Assembly (NCBI GenBank): GCA_036742455.1
Contig: DAINQU010000014.1
Coordinates: forward strand, 1 to 64,000
DNA length: 64,000 bases
Origin: CAIKZZ01 sp036742455
GTDB taxonomy: Bacteria; Pseudomonadota; Gammaproteobacteria; Steroidobacterales; Steroidobacteraceae
Reading direction: 5' to 3'
Shown: positions 40,870-49,214 of the stretch, in pieces
Position numbering within the stretch: the first letter of the stretch is position 1
Layout: each line of letters starts with the position of its first letter
Program-made: the position numbers and the translations under genes
The notes under the pieces: generated by a model
Database searches by the model: none
Told to the model about the DNA's origin: nothing
What the model saw: the letters and a program-made list of their open reading frames with translations, nothing else

Positions 40870-41655
40870 TTAGCCGATCCACCGCAAGGGGTTCAGCTGA
40901 TAGAGGTTCTGTAATTCCGCGTAGACATCCGGAAAGTCTTCCAGTAGCGCTTCCGGCTCTTCGATGAAGGCTTCGCTGGCCACGGCGAAGAATTCGGCGT
41001 CACTCTCTAGGCTGTAGGGGTCGAGTACACACGGCCGTTCCTCGGCCTCGGCCTCGGCCAACGTGGCAAAAGCTGCTTCGACCACCGATTGCCAGCGATC
41101 GCCGCCGGATCCGGCGGTGAATCCGATCGCATGGTCATGGTAATGCGCGAATTCGTGCACGACGACGTTATAGCCAGGGCCGGCTTCCGTGACATCCTTC
41201 CAGGAAAGGATGACGCGCGAGGTGTCCCAACTTTGCCCGGACAAAGGGCGGGATTCTTCCGTGACGACACCGTGCTCTTCCCACAGTTCCGGCACAACGA
41301 ACTCGTCCGGGTACACGAGAATGGCCCGTAAATCGTCATAAACGTGACGGTTGTGCCCCAACAGCAGCAGGCACGCATCCGCGGCGATTGTGATCTTTAC
41401 TGGTTCTGTGATCTTGAACCCGCCGCAGCCGATAAATTCGCGCTCGCCGAGGAAGACGCGCACCTGCTCTTCGAGGCGTGGCCGCAGGTCTGCCGGCAGT
41501 CGCTTGTACGCGCGGGTGCGCGCTAATCGCGCGCGCAGCAAATCGTTATCCGGAGTTCGCAACACGCGCCGCCGGCGCTCCCGGAGGAACGACGGCAGCA
41601 CGATCGCAGCGATCGTGCCAGCCGCTAATGCGAGCACGATCGCGAACGCCCACAT
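40870..41655 (-). CDS. mtfA: M90 metallopeptidase MtfA
   Basis: MtfA is a zinc aminopeptidase/regulator that, in E. coli, binds the Mlc repressor of the glucose phosphotransferase system. The 261 residues have the zinc-binding HEFAHYHDH motif (VVHEFAHYHDHAIG) and the downstream AEFFAVASEAFIEEP region with the third ligand. Unlike E. coli MtfA, the N-terminus begins with a hydrophobic helix (WAFAIVLALAAGTIAAIVLP), so it is probably membrane-anchored. It starts one base past the valS stop and ends the pepA-holC-valS-mtfA operon. No Mlc or pts gene is nearby. Confidence 0.9.
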   Translation of the reverse strand: MWAFAIVLALAAGTIAAIVLPSFLRERRRRVLRTPDNDLLRARLARTRAYKRLPADLRPRLEEQVRVFLGEREFIGCGGFKITEPVKITIAADACLLLLGHNRHVYDDLRAILVYPDEFVVPELWEEHGVVTEESRPLSGQSWDTSRVILSWKDVTEAGPGYNVVVHEFAHYHDHAIGFTAGSGGDRWQSVVEAAFATLAEAEAEERPCVLDPYSLESDAEFFAVASEAFIEEPEALLEDFPDVYAELQNLYQLNPLRWIG

Positions 41656-41656
41656 C

Positions 41657-44416
41657 TCAGCCGCCGAGCGTTTTTACACGCGCCAGTTGGGCTTCGAGGC
41701 TGCCTAACTCGCGCGTGAAATCGGCGATACGGCCTCGTTCCTGATCCACCACCGCAGCGGGGGCATTGGCGACGAAGTTGGCGTTACCGAGTTTGGCTTC
41801 GGTCTTGGCAAGGTCCTGCCGAATTTTCGCGATGCGCTTTTCAAGGCGCGTCACTTCTGCTGCCACATCGATGAGCCCCGCCATGGGGACGAGAATCCGC
41901 AATTCACCGAGCAGTGCGACGGCCGACTCTGGCGCGGTCTCACCCATCGCGAGCGGCCTCAGTCCTGACAGGTTTGCCAAACGCTCGATGAAGTGCCGCG
42001 TCCGTTCGAGTCGTGCCAAATCGGCAGCGCTGGCGTTCTCAAGGAGTACCTCAAAGCGCTTCGACGGTGCGATATCCATTTCGCCGCGGATCTGCCGAAC
42101 ACCGAGGATAACGCCTTGGGTCCAGCGCATTTCCTCCTCGACGGCAGGATCGCGCCCCTCGGCCGAGGGCCAGGGTTGCGACATGATGGTGGGGCCTTCA
42201 CGGCCGGCCATCGGGCCTACTCGCTGCCAGATCTCCTCCGTAATGAACGGCATCAGCGGATGCAGCGCACGCAGGATCGTCTCCAATGTCTCGATCAGCG
42301 TCCTGCGCGCTGCGCGCTTGCTCGCCTCATCGGCGGTGTCGGACTGAAGGACAGCCTTGCTGAGTTCAAGGTACCAGTCGCAGAACTCGTACCAGGTGAA
42401 CTCGTAGAGCGCTTGGCTTGCCAAGTCGAAGCGATAGGTCGCAAAAGCCTGATCCACCGACGCCACCATTGCAGCGAGCCGTGAGCGAATCCAGCGATCG
42501 GCCAGGCTAGGCGCTTCACTGCCATCGCCGAGATCTTGACCCTCGACACTCATGCTGACGTAGCGCGCCGCATTCCACAGCTTATTGCAGAAGTTTCGAT
42601 AACCCTCGATGCGGCCTACATCGAAGCGAATATCGCGCGAGAGCGTGGCCAGTGACGCAAACGTAAAGCGCAGTGCATCGGTGCCGTAGGATGCGATGCC
42701 CTCCGGGAACTGCTTGCGCGTGGACTTCTCGATGCCAGGCGCGAGGTGCGGCTGCATCAGTCCGGTCGTCCGTTTTTGAACCAGCGTTTCCAGATCAATG
42801 CCGTCGATCAGGTCGATCGGGTCGAGGACGTTGCCCTTCGACTTCGACATCTTTTGGCCTTCGTTATCCCGGATCAGGCCGTGGACATAGACTTCACGGA
42901 ACGGTACGTCGTCCATGAACTTCAGTCCGAACATGATCATCCGGGCGACCCAGAAGAAGATGATGTCGAATCCGGTGACGAGGACCGCGGTCGGGTAATA
43001 CTTCTTGACCTCCGTCGTATCGTCCGGCCAACCCATCGTCGAGAAGGGCCAGAGAGCCGAGGAGTACCACGTATCCAAGACGTCATCATCGCGGACCAAT
43101 ACCACGGAGTCGGGCACGTCGTGCCGTGCGCGCGCATCCGCTTCATTGCGACCCACATAAATTGCGCCGTCGGGTCCGTACCAGGCCGGTACGCGATGGC
43201 CCCACCACAACTGACGGCTGATGCACCAGTCTTTGATGTTGCGCATCCATTCGAAATAGGTGCGATCCCAGTTCTCGGGAACAAACCGAATTCGACCGCT
43301 CTCAACGGCTTCGATCGCCGGCTGGGCAAGTGGAGCGATACGCACGTACCACTGATCGGTCAGCCACGGCTCGATGACTGCTTGGGAGCGATCTCCGCGT
43401 GGCGTCATCAACGTATGCGCGTCAATTTTTTCGACGAGTCCTAGACCTTCCATTTCCACCACGATGCGCTTACGCGCTTCGAAGCGATCCAGACCTCGAT
43501 AGCGCTCCGGGACGGCGTCGTTTAGCGCCGCGTTGCGATCGAAAATGTTGATGAGCGGAAGGTTGTGGCGTAGCCCAAGTTCGTAGTCGTTGAAGTCGTG
43601 CGCGGGGGTAATTTTCACGCAACCCGAGCCGAACTCACGTTCCACGTAGGTATCGGCGACGATGGGAATATCACGGTCGGCGAGCGGTAATCGGATCGAT
43701 TTGCCCACCAAGTGCGCGTAGCGCTCATCTTCCGGGTGTACGGCTACGGCGGTGTCGCCGAGCAGCGTTTCAGGCCGTGTCGTCGCAACGACGAGATGGC
43801 CTGTGCCGTCCGCCAGCGGATAGCGCAGATGCCAGAGGCTGCCCTGTTCTTCGGTGGACAACACCTCTAGGTCTGACAGAGCCGTGTGGAGTACCGGATC
43901 CCAATTGACGAGCCGCTTGCCGCGATAGATGAGGCCCTCGTCGTAAAGGCGCACGAACGTTTCGGTCACGGCTTTTGAAAGCCCGTCATCCATCGTAAAA
44001 CGATCACGAGACCAATCGACACTTGCGCCTAAACGGCGCATTTGGCGGGCGATCGTGCCGCCAGATTGTTCTTTCCACTCCCAAACGCGGTTAATGAACG
44101 CCTCGCGGCCGAGATCGTGACGTGTCTTCCCCTCCGCATTCAGTTGTCGCTCGACAACCATCTGCGTGGCAATGCCCGCGTGGTCGGTTCCCGGCTGCCA
44201 GAGCGTGTCATCGCCCCGCATGCGGTGATAGCGCGTGAGCGCATCCATGATGGTGTCTTGGAACGCATGCCCCATGTGCAGCGTTCCCGTGACGTTGGGA
44301 GGCGGAATAACGATCGCGTAGGGAGTGCCGGTACCATTCGCCTTAAAACGACCTTCGGCCTCCCATCGTTGGTAGAGGCGGGTCTCAATATCACCGGGGG
44401 TGTAGGTCTTGTCCAT
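41657..44416 (-). CDS. valS: Valyl-tRNA synthetase
   Basis: ValS charges tRNA-Val and edits threonine. The 919 residues carry the HIGH-like HMGH in PPNVTGTLHMGHAFQ, the KMSKS motif in GQKMSKSKGNVLDP, and the large CP1 editing insert (including TTRPETLLGDTAVAVHP). The last 70 residues form the coiled-coil arm (LEKRIAKIRQDLAKTEAKL) that contacts tRNA. It follows holC by three bases and is followed by mtfA after one base, so the operon is very tight. A conserved gammaproteobacterial gene order. Confidence 0.97.
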   Translation of the reverse strand: MDKTYTPGDIETRLYQRWEAEGRFKANGTGTPYAIVIPPPNVTGTLHMGHAFQDTIMDALTRYHRMRGDDTLWQPGTDHAGIATQMVVERQLNAEGKTRHDLGREAFINRVWEWKEQSGGTIARQMRRLGASVDWSRDRFTMDDGLSKAVTETFVRLYDEGLIYRGKRLVNWDPVLHTALSDLEVLSTEEQGSLWHLRYPLADGTGHLVVATTRPETLLGDTAVAVHPEDERYAHLVGKSIRLPLADRDIPIVADTYVEREFGSGCVKITPAHDFNDYELGLRHNLPLINIFDRNAALNDAVPERYRGLDRFEARKRIVVEMEGLGLVEKIDAHTLMTPRGDRSQAVIEPWLTDQWYVRIAPLAQPAIEAVESGRIRFVPENWDRTYFEWMRNIKDWCISRQLWWGHRVPAWYGPDGAIYVGRNEADARARHDVPDSVVLVRDDDVLDTWYSSALWPFSTMGWPDDTTEVKKYYPTAVLVTGFDIIFFWVARMIMFGLKFMDDVPFREVYVHGLIRDNEGQKMSKSKGNVLDPIDLIDGIDLETLVQKRTTGLMQPHLAPGIEKSTRKQFPEGIASYGTDALRFTFASLATLSRDIRFDVGRIEGYRNFCNKLWNAARYVSMSVEGQDLGDGSEAPSLADRWIRSRLAAMVASVDQAFATYRFDLASQALYEFTWYEFCDWYLELSKAVLQSDTADEASKRAARRTLIETLETILRALHPLMPFITEEIWQRVGPMAGREGPTIMSQPWPSAEGRDPAVEEEMRWTQGVILGVRQIRGEMDIAPSKRFEVLLENASAADLARLERTRHFIERLANLSGLRPLAMGETAPESAVALLGELRILVPMAGLIDVAAEVTRLEKRIAKIRQDLAKTEAKLGNANFVANAPAAVVDQERGRIADFTRELGSLEAQLARVKTLGG

Positions 44417-44419
44417 GGA

Positions 44420-44854
44420 TCAACTGCCGACTTTATGTGTCTGAGGAGGATGGCCGCGGTCGCGATACGCGACAAACCGGCGCCGACCGGCGTCGCGGCG
44501 GGTAGGGTCCGCATCCACAAATTCGATGATGCGGGAGAAGGATTCGAAACCGTCGGGCACATTGGGCGCGAGGTTCACGAGTATATCGGCGGGTAGACAG
44601 CGTCCGGTGGTGATCACCACCGGGGGTAAGGGCGGCAGACCCGCGCGCACGTCGGCTCGATCGGCCAATTCGTGGGGCACGAACGACTGATCGCTAAACG
44701 TCCACAAAGCCGCGTCCATTCGCTCGGCTGACGCCGAATCGGTCACTACACACACGGTCTGGCCGTCAGACACCCACTGGGCGATGCGGGTGCAGACGGC
44801 GTAGTCGAGGGCGCGTAGGTCGCTGCCGTCCAAAATGTAGAACTCGACCGCCAC
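44420..44854 (-). CDS. holC: DNA polymerase III chi subunit
   Basis: HolC links the clamp loader to single-strand-binding protein. The 144 residues match the chi family: an N-terminal VEFYILDGSD strand, the YAVCTRIAQWVSDGQTVCVVTDS region and the C-terminal NLAPNVPDGFESFSRIIEFVD segment. The start is GTG at 44854, two bases from the pepA stop. holC between pepA and valS is a strongly conserved gammaproteobacterial order, which supports the call. No holD gene was seen in the window. Confidence 0.92.
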   Translation of the reverse strand: MAVEFYILDGSDLRALDYAVCTRIAQWVSDGQTVCVVTDSASAERMDAALWTFSDQSFVPHELADRADVRAGLPPLPPVVITTGRCLPADILVNLAPNVPDGFESFSRIIEFVDADPTRRDAGRRRFVAYRDRGHPPQTHKVGS

Positions 44855-44856
44855 AA

Positions 44857-46344
44857 CTACCCCAGGTTCGCGAGCAGGTAGTCAGCGAGCAGTGGAACGG
44901 GACGTCCCGTCGCGCCTTTCGCGGCACCGGTGACGTAGGCCGTGCCGGCGATGTCGAGATGCGCCCACTTCAAACCGTCCGTGAACTTCCAAAGGAAGCA
45001 CGCGGCCGTAATTGCGCCACCGTCGCGGCCGGCGACATTCGCCATATCCGCAAAGTTACTCTTTAACTGTTCCTGATATTCCTCGGACAGGGGCATCCGC
45101 CAGCACGTATCGGCGGAGCGGCGGCCAGCCGCGACGAGCCCTTCGGCGAGACCGTCGTGATTGCTCATGACGGCGCTGTTGTGCGAACCCAGCGCGACAA
45201 CGCACGCGCCGGTGAGCGTGGCGATATCAATCACCTCGCGGGGCTTGTAGCGGCGGCTGTACGTCAGTGCGTCACACAGTATTAGACGCCCTTCCGCGTC
45301 GGTATTGAGGACTTCAATGGTCAGGCCCGCCATCGACGTCACGATGTCGCCGGGTTTCGTGGCCGTACCGGACGGCATGTTTTCAACGGCCGGGATGATC
45401 CCGACGACATGAATGGGAGCGTCCAGCTCGGCCATCGCCTTGATGGCCCCAAATACGGACGCGGCCCCTGTCATGTCGAACTTCATCTCGTCCATGCCGC
45501 CAGGGTCTTTGAGCGAGATACCGCCGGTATCGAAAGTCACGCCTTTCCCGACGAGTGCGATTGGGGCGGCCTTCGCGCCGCGGCCGCGGTATTCGAGGAC
45601 GATCATTTTCGGAGGCTCCGCCGAGCCGGCGGTCACCGACAGCAGCGATCCCATGCCGAGCCGGCGCATCTCACGCTCGCCCAATACTTTGCAGCGTATG
45701 GTGCGATGGGATTTGGCCAGACGCTGACCTTCTTGGGCCAAATAGGACGGGGTGCACACGTTGGACGGCAGATTGGCCAGAGTACGGGTCAAGCCGGCGC
45801 CGGCGCCGATCGCCGCACCGTCGCGGACGCCACGGCGACCGTCGGCGAGTTCGGTCGGCGAAACAACCACACGAACAGACGCGACCTGAGGGGCGCGCGA
45901 CTTCGGGGTCGAGCGGATCGCGGGGACCTGGTAGGCACAGTGCAGAAACTGTTCGGCCACAAAGCGCGTACGGTAGTAGGCGTCGGTGTCCGGCACGTCA
46001 GCGTCCGCCAGAGTGACGAGTACGTCTTTCGCGGGCGTCTTCAAGACGGCATTCGCCGCAGCGGTCAGTGCCTTCCGGTAGTTGCGACGCGACCACTGTT
46101 TTTCCGACCCGAGTCCGACGAGGAGGACTCGCGCGGCAGGACCTTTACCCAAATCCGGCAGCAGGAGGGTTTCACCGAGTCGCCCAGCGAAATCTCCGCC
46201 GGCTACGATTCGACTCAAACGGCCGTCGAGCGCGGCATCGAGGGTTGCGCCGGAACCGGCCAGACGACCCCCGTCGTGGACGCCGACAACGGCACAATCG
46301 GTACGGGTACGGCGGGCAGCGCCGGATTCGGCTTTAAATTCCAT
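44857..46344 (-). CDS. pepA: Leucyl aminopeptidase PepA (M17)
   Basis: PepA is a hexameric two-metal aminopeptidase; in E. coli it also binds DNA at cer and the carAB promoter. The 495 residues are close to the usual 503. Motifs are canonical: VGKGVTFDTGGISLKDPGGM, MKFDMTGAASVFG, and the NTDAEGRLIL signature. GGAGAGAG before ATG 46344 is a good ribosome site. It leads the pepA-holC-valS-mtfA operon and is divergent from lptF, with a 179-base shared region. A more divergent paralog lies at 7048-8472. Confidence 0.96.
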   Translation of the reverse strand: MEFKAESGAARRTRTDCAVVGVHDGGRLAGSGATLDAALDGRLSRIVAGGDFAGRLGETLLLPDLGKGPAARVLLVGLGSEKQWSRRNYRKALTAAANAVLKTPAKDVLVTLADADVPDTDAYYRTRFVAEQFLHCAYQVPAIRSTPKSRAPQVASVRVVVSPTELADGRRGVRDGAAIGAGAGLTRTLANLPSNVCTPSYLAQEGQRLAKSHRTIRCKVLGEREMRRLGMGSLLSVTAGSAEPPKMIVLEYRGRGAKAAPIALVGKGVTFDTGGISLKDPGGMDEMKFDMTGAASVFGAIKAMAELDAPIHVVGIIPAVENMPSGTATKPGDIVTSMAGLTIEVLNTDAEGRLILCDALTYSRRYKPREVIDIATLTGACVVALGSHNSAVMSNHDGLAEGLVAAGRRSADTCWRMPLSEEYQEQLKSNFADMANVAGRDGGAITAACFLWKFTDGLKWAHLDIAGTAYVTGAAKGATGRPVPLLADYLLANLG

Positions 46345-46384
46345 GAGTCTCTCTCCGGCGCGCGCTGTGGGCGGTTCGCCTTTC

Positions 46385-46397
46385 GGGCGGTCCGCCC
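46385..46397. promoter_or_regulatory. GC-rich palindrome in the pepA-lptF divergent region
   Basis: GGGCGG-T-CCGCCC is a perfect 13-base palindrome between the two divergent genes. Related GGGCGG and TTCGCC words lie just upstream (46369-46380). In E. coli, PepA and other proteins act at divergent promoters of this kind, but no known operator is recognised here. Confidence 0.3.
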
Positions 46398-46523
46398 TTC
46401 TATGCGCGCGGCTTTGGGTTTACCTTACGGGTCGCGGCCAGTCGGCCGTCGCTCGTCCAGACGGAGAGTGTACTTTCAAGGGCTTGCCGGGGATAGCGGC
46501 GGTTCGCTACGGGTGGTATTTCG

Positions 46524-47597
46524 GTGCGGACGATTGACCGCTACGTCTTAAAGGAAGTGACCCTGTCGTGGCTTGCCGTGACCGGTGTGCTTTACGCCAT
46601 CCTGCTGAGCCAACAGCTCGCCCAAGTGCTCGGACAGGCTGCGGAGCGCGGTTACCCGAAGGAAATCATTCTCAGCCTTATCGGTCTGATGTCTTTGCAA
46701 AATGGCACATTATTGCTGCCCGTTGGCGTTTTGCTGGGCGTCTCTTTGGCCTTCGGCCGGCTGTACCATGAGTCTGAAATGGCGGCGCTGCAGGCCTGTG
46801 GGGTCGGTCCGTGGCGCCTGTTGCGCCCGGTGGCGGTATTGGCCGGCCTGATCACGTTGCTGTGCGCGTGGGCCGTTCTGGACCTTGCGCCGAGTGCTTT
46901 CGCCCGAGCTCAATCGATGCAAAAAGCGGCGATTCAGGCTGCCGAGTTTGGTCTGATGGAGCCGGGGAAGTTCCACTCGTTTGCCCACGGCGGGGCTGTT
47001 TTCTACGCGGAGTCCGCCGATCGCGACGGAACACTGCACAAAGTCTTCGTTGAGCGTCGCGCCGAGGATCACGTCGAAGTGATGCTGGCGGATCGGGCGC
47101 GGCACCTCATCTCTGCGGATGGATCGGTACATACGCTCGTACTGTACGAGGGCGAGCGCTTCGATGGCAGCCCCGGCAACCCGAGTATGCGGCGAGTGCG
47201 CTTTTCCGAGCATGGGATACCCGTACGGATGGACGCGGCGGTGGGTGGTCTGACCCGCGTCGAGGCGCGCGCAACGGATGATCTGCGTCACGATCCGTCG
47301 CCGCAGGCGGTCGCCGAGTATCAGTGGCGACTCTCGCTACCGCTGATGGTTCTTGTGCTCGCCTTTTTGGCGATACCGCTCTCCGAGTTGGCCCCGCGGC
47401 AGGGGCGCTACGCGCGGATAGGCGTCGTGATTCTTGTGTTTTTCATTTATTCCAATTTGCTCTCAGCGGCGCGTACGTGGCTTGAAAAAGGCTCTGTTCC
47501 CGCGTCCGTTGGTTTGTGGTGGCCGCATCTGCTGATGCTGTTGATCGCGGCCGTTTTATGGTGGCGACGTTCGCCGCCAACGTGGGCGACCCGATGA
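46524..47597 (+). CDS. lptF: LPS export permease LptF
   Basis: LptF, with LptG and the LptB ATPase, extracts lipopolysaccharide from the inner membrane for transport. The GTG at 46524 (MRTIDRYVLKEVTLSWLAV) gives 357 residues. The YjgP/YjgQ pattern is visible: an N-terminal helix pair, then a large periplasmic beta-jellyroll-like region (about residues 120-260), then membrane helices LPLMVLVLAFLAIPLSEL and IGVVILVFFIYSNLLS. lptG overlaps the stop by four bases (ATGA), the standard lptF-lptG pair. No lptB gene is in the window. Confidence 0.95.
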   Translation: MRTIDRYVLKEVTLSWLAVTGVLYAILLSQQLAQVLGQAAERGYPKEIILSLIGLMSLQNGTLLLPVGVLLGVSLAFGRLYHESEMAALQACGVGPWRLLRPVAVLAGLITLLCAWAVLDLAPSAFARAQSMQKAAIQAAEFGLMEPGKFHSFAHGGAVFYAESADRDGTLHKVFVERRAEDHVEVMLADRARHLISADGSVHTLVLYEGERFDGSPGNPSMRRVRFSEHGIPVRMDAAVGGLTRVEARATDDLRHDPSPQAVAEYQWRLSLPLMVLVLAFLAIPLSELAPRQGRYARIGVVILVFFIYSNLLSAARTWLEKGSVPASVGLWWPHLLMLLIAAVLWWRRSPPTWATR

Positions 47598-48673
47598 ATT
47601 TGCTCGACCGATACATCGCTCGACAGGTGCTCTGGTTTGCCCTGCTGGTCACCGTGGTGCTTGTGCCCCTCGGCGGCCTGTTCTCTTTTATTGAACAGCA
47701 GTCGGATGTGGGTGTCGGCACGTTCGGAATGGCGGATGCACTCGCGGTCACGGCACTCAAGATGCCGAAGCAGGCCGGCCAATTGCTCCCGATCGCCGCG
47801 CTGATTGGTGCACTCCTCGGACTGGGGAATTTGGCGCGTGGCAGCGAATTAATCGTGATTCGCGCGGCAGGTGTGTCGGTGGTTCGTATCGCAGCGGCCG
47901 TTGCGGCGGCGGGTATTTTGCTCTGTGCGGCAGGGGTAGTGGTGGCGGAGTATCTAGCGCCACCGCTCGAAACGTATGCCAATGAAGTCCGGATATTCGG
48001 AAAGTATTCGAATTTCAGCTTTGCCGGTCGTACGGGCATCTGGCTCAAGGACGGCAGTCGAATCGTCAGCGTGCAAGAACAAGGCGCCGATAGCATCTAT
48101 GGCGGGGTGTATGTTTTTGACTTGGCCAATGACTCGCACGGTCATCAGGAGTTAGTTGCGGTACGCCGGGCGTCCAAGGCGTCGTTGGCGGCCGATAGCA
48201 GCTGGTTGCTCGGTGATTACGAATCCATCGAATTGCACGAGCACGGAACCACGGCCACTCGCGAACCGTCGCATCGCTTCGAAACGGCGATCAGTGCGGA
48301 TCTTTTGGGTGCCGCGGTACAGGATCCGGACGTCCTTCCGGTGCGTGGCCTGTATCGCTATGTCGCGCATTTGAAGGCGAACGGTCTGGAGTCGAGAACC
48401 TGGGAGATCGCACTGTGGTCGCGGGTAGCGCGTCTGTTGTCGACCGTCATGCTCACGCTTCTGGCGGTGCCGTTCGTGTTTGGTCCGCTGCGCTCCTCGG
48501 GTGCGGGATCGCGAATGGCTATCGGGATCGGTATCGGCGTTGTTTACGTGCTGGTGAACCGAATGCTGGAGAACAGCGGCGACGTGTACGGCTTATCCCC
48601 CCTCTTGGTGGGTTGGGCGCCGCTTGCTGCGCTGACTGCCATCACCGTCGTGGCCATTTCGCGCACACGCTGA
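47594..48673 (+). CDS. lptG: LPS export permease LptG
   Basis: LptG is the second membrane subunit of the lipopolysaccharide transporter. ATG 47594 (MNLLDRYIARQVLW) gives 359 residues and overlaps the lptF stop; an in-frame region back to 47516 lies inside lptF and is not the start. It matches the family in its N-terminal LLDRYIARQV, the ALIGALLGLGNLARGSELIVIRAAGVS segment, a central periplasmic domain and C-terminal helices (LARVARLLSTVMLTLLAVPFVFGPLRSSG). It converges on the RDD gene with only four bases between stops. Confidence 0.95.
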   Translation: MNLLDRYIARQVLWFALLVTVVLVPLGGLFSFIEQQSDVGVGTFGMADALAVTALKMPKQAGQLLPIAALIGALLGLGNLARGSELIVIRAAGVSVVRIAAAVAAAGILLCAAGVVVAEYLAPPLETYANEVRIFGKYSNFSFAGRTGIWLKDGSRIVSVQEQGADSIYGGVYVFDLANDSHGHQELVAVRRASKASLAADSSWLLGDYESIELHEHGTTATREPSHRFETAISADLLGAAVQDPDVLPVRGLYRYVAHLKANGLESRTWEIALWSRVARLLSTVMLTLLAVPFVFGPLRSSGAGSRMAIGIGIGVVYVLVNRMLENSGDVYGLSPLLVGWAPLAALTAITVVAISRTR

Positions 48674-48677
48674 CGGA

Positions 48678-49181
48678 TCAGTCGCGGATAACCCGAGTGC
48701 GGCTTACCCAATCGGGTAAGGTTTTATTCAGCGGTGTGTAGAGGAGTAACAGGCTCAATGCCTGCGGAAGCATGGCTAACAGCGCGCGTGGCTGATGCGA
48801 GGGCATGTACCAGAGCATGCCGGCCAGCGCGATGAGCCACAGAGGCGCTGCGATCGAGAGGCGCATCAACGCCGTACGCCAATCGATCCGGTGGCCGTCG
48901 ATTCGGACGAGCGCAATCTTCCAGGCCTTCATTCCCAAAGTCTGACCACGGCGAATCCATGCGTGACCAAAGTACAACGCTAAGGCCAGAATCAGCACGC
49001 CCTGATGCAGGGATTGGGCCAGCACACTGGCCCGGGTGCGCATCGGATCGTAACCGGTCAGCCGCAAAACCACGAAGGTCACGACCATGAAGACGGCTGC
49101 GATCAGCAGTCCGTCGTAAACGGCGGCGCCGAGTTGGCGGAGCAGCCCTGCGGAGCGGGCACTGTTTCTAAGGTCTTTCAT
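48678..49181 (-). CDS. RDD-family membrane protein
   Basis: This 167-residue protein has three to four hydrophobic segments and the RDD family pattern: GLLRQLGAAVYDGLLIAAVF (Arg then AxxYD near the start), RGQTLGMKAWKIALV in the middle, and TPLNKTLPDWVSRTRVI at the end. RDD proteins are of uncertain function; some act as sodium/proton antiporters, which cannot be claimed here. It follows the GldFG-type gene on the same strand by 33 bases, and lptG-RDD adjacency is common in Gammaproteobacteria. Confidence 0.85.
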   Translation of the reverse strand: MKDLRNSARSAGLLRQLGAAVYDGLLIAAVFMVVTFVVLRLTGYDPMRTRASVLAQSLHQGVLILALALYFGHAWIRRGQTLGMKAWKIALVRIDGHRIDWRTALMRLSIAAPLWLIALAGMLWYMPSHQPRALLAMLPQALSLLLLYTPLNKTLPDWVSRTRVIRD

Positions 49182-49214
49182 CGGTACGCATCCTCGCCCA
49201 CGGCGGACGATCTG

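Noticed and set aside
45409..46551. A 380-codon open frame on the + strand
   Set aside because: Antisense to pepA, Arg/Gly-rich with no family features; a shadow of a strongly conserved gene.
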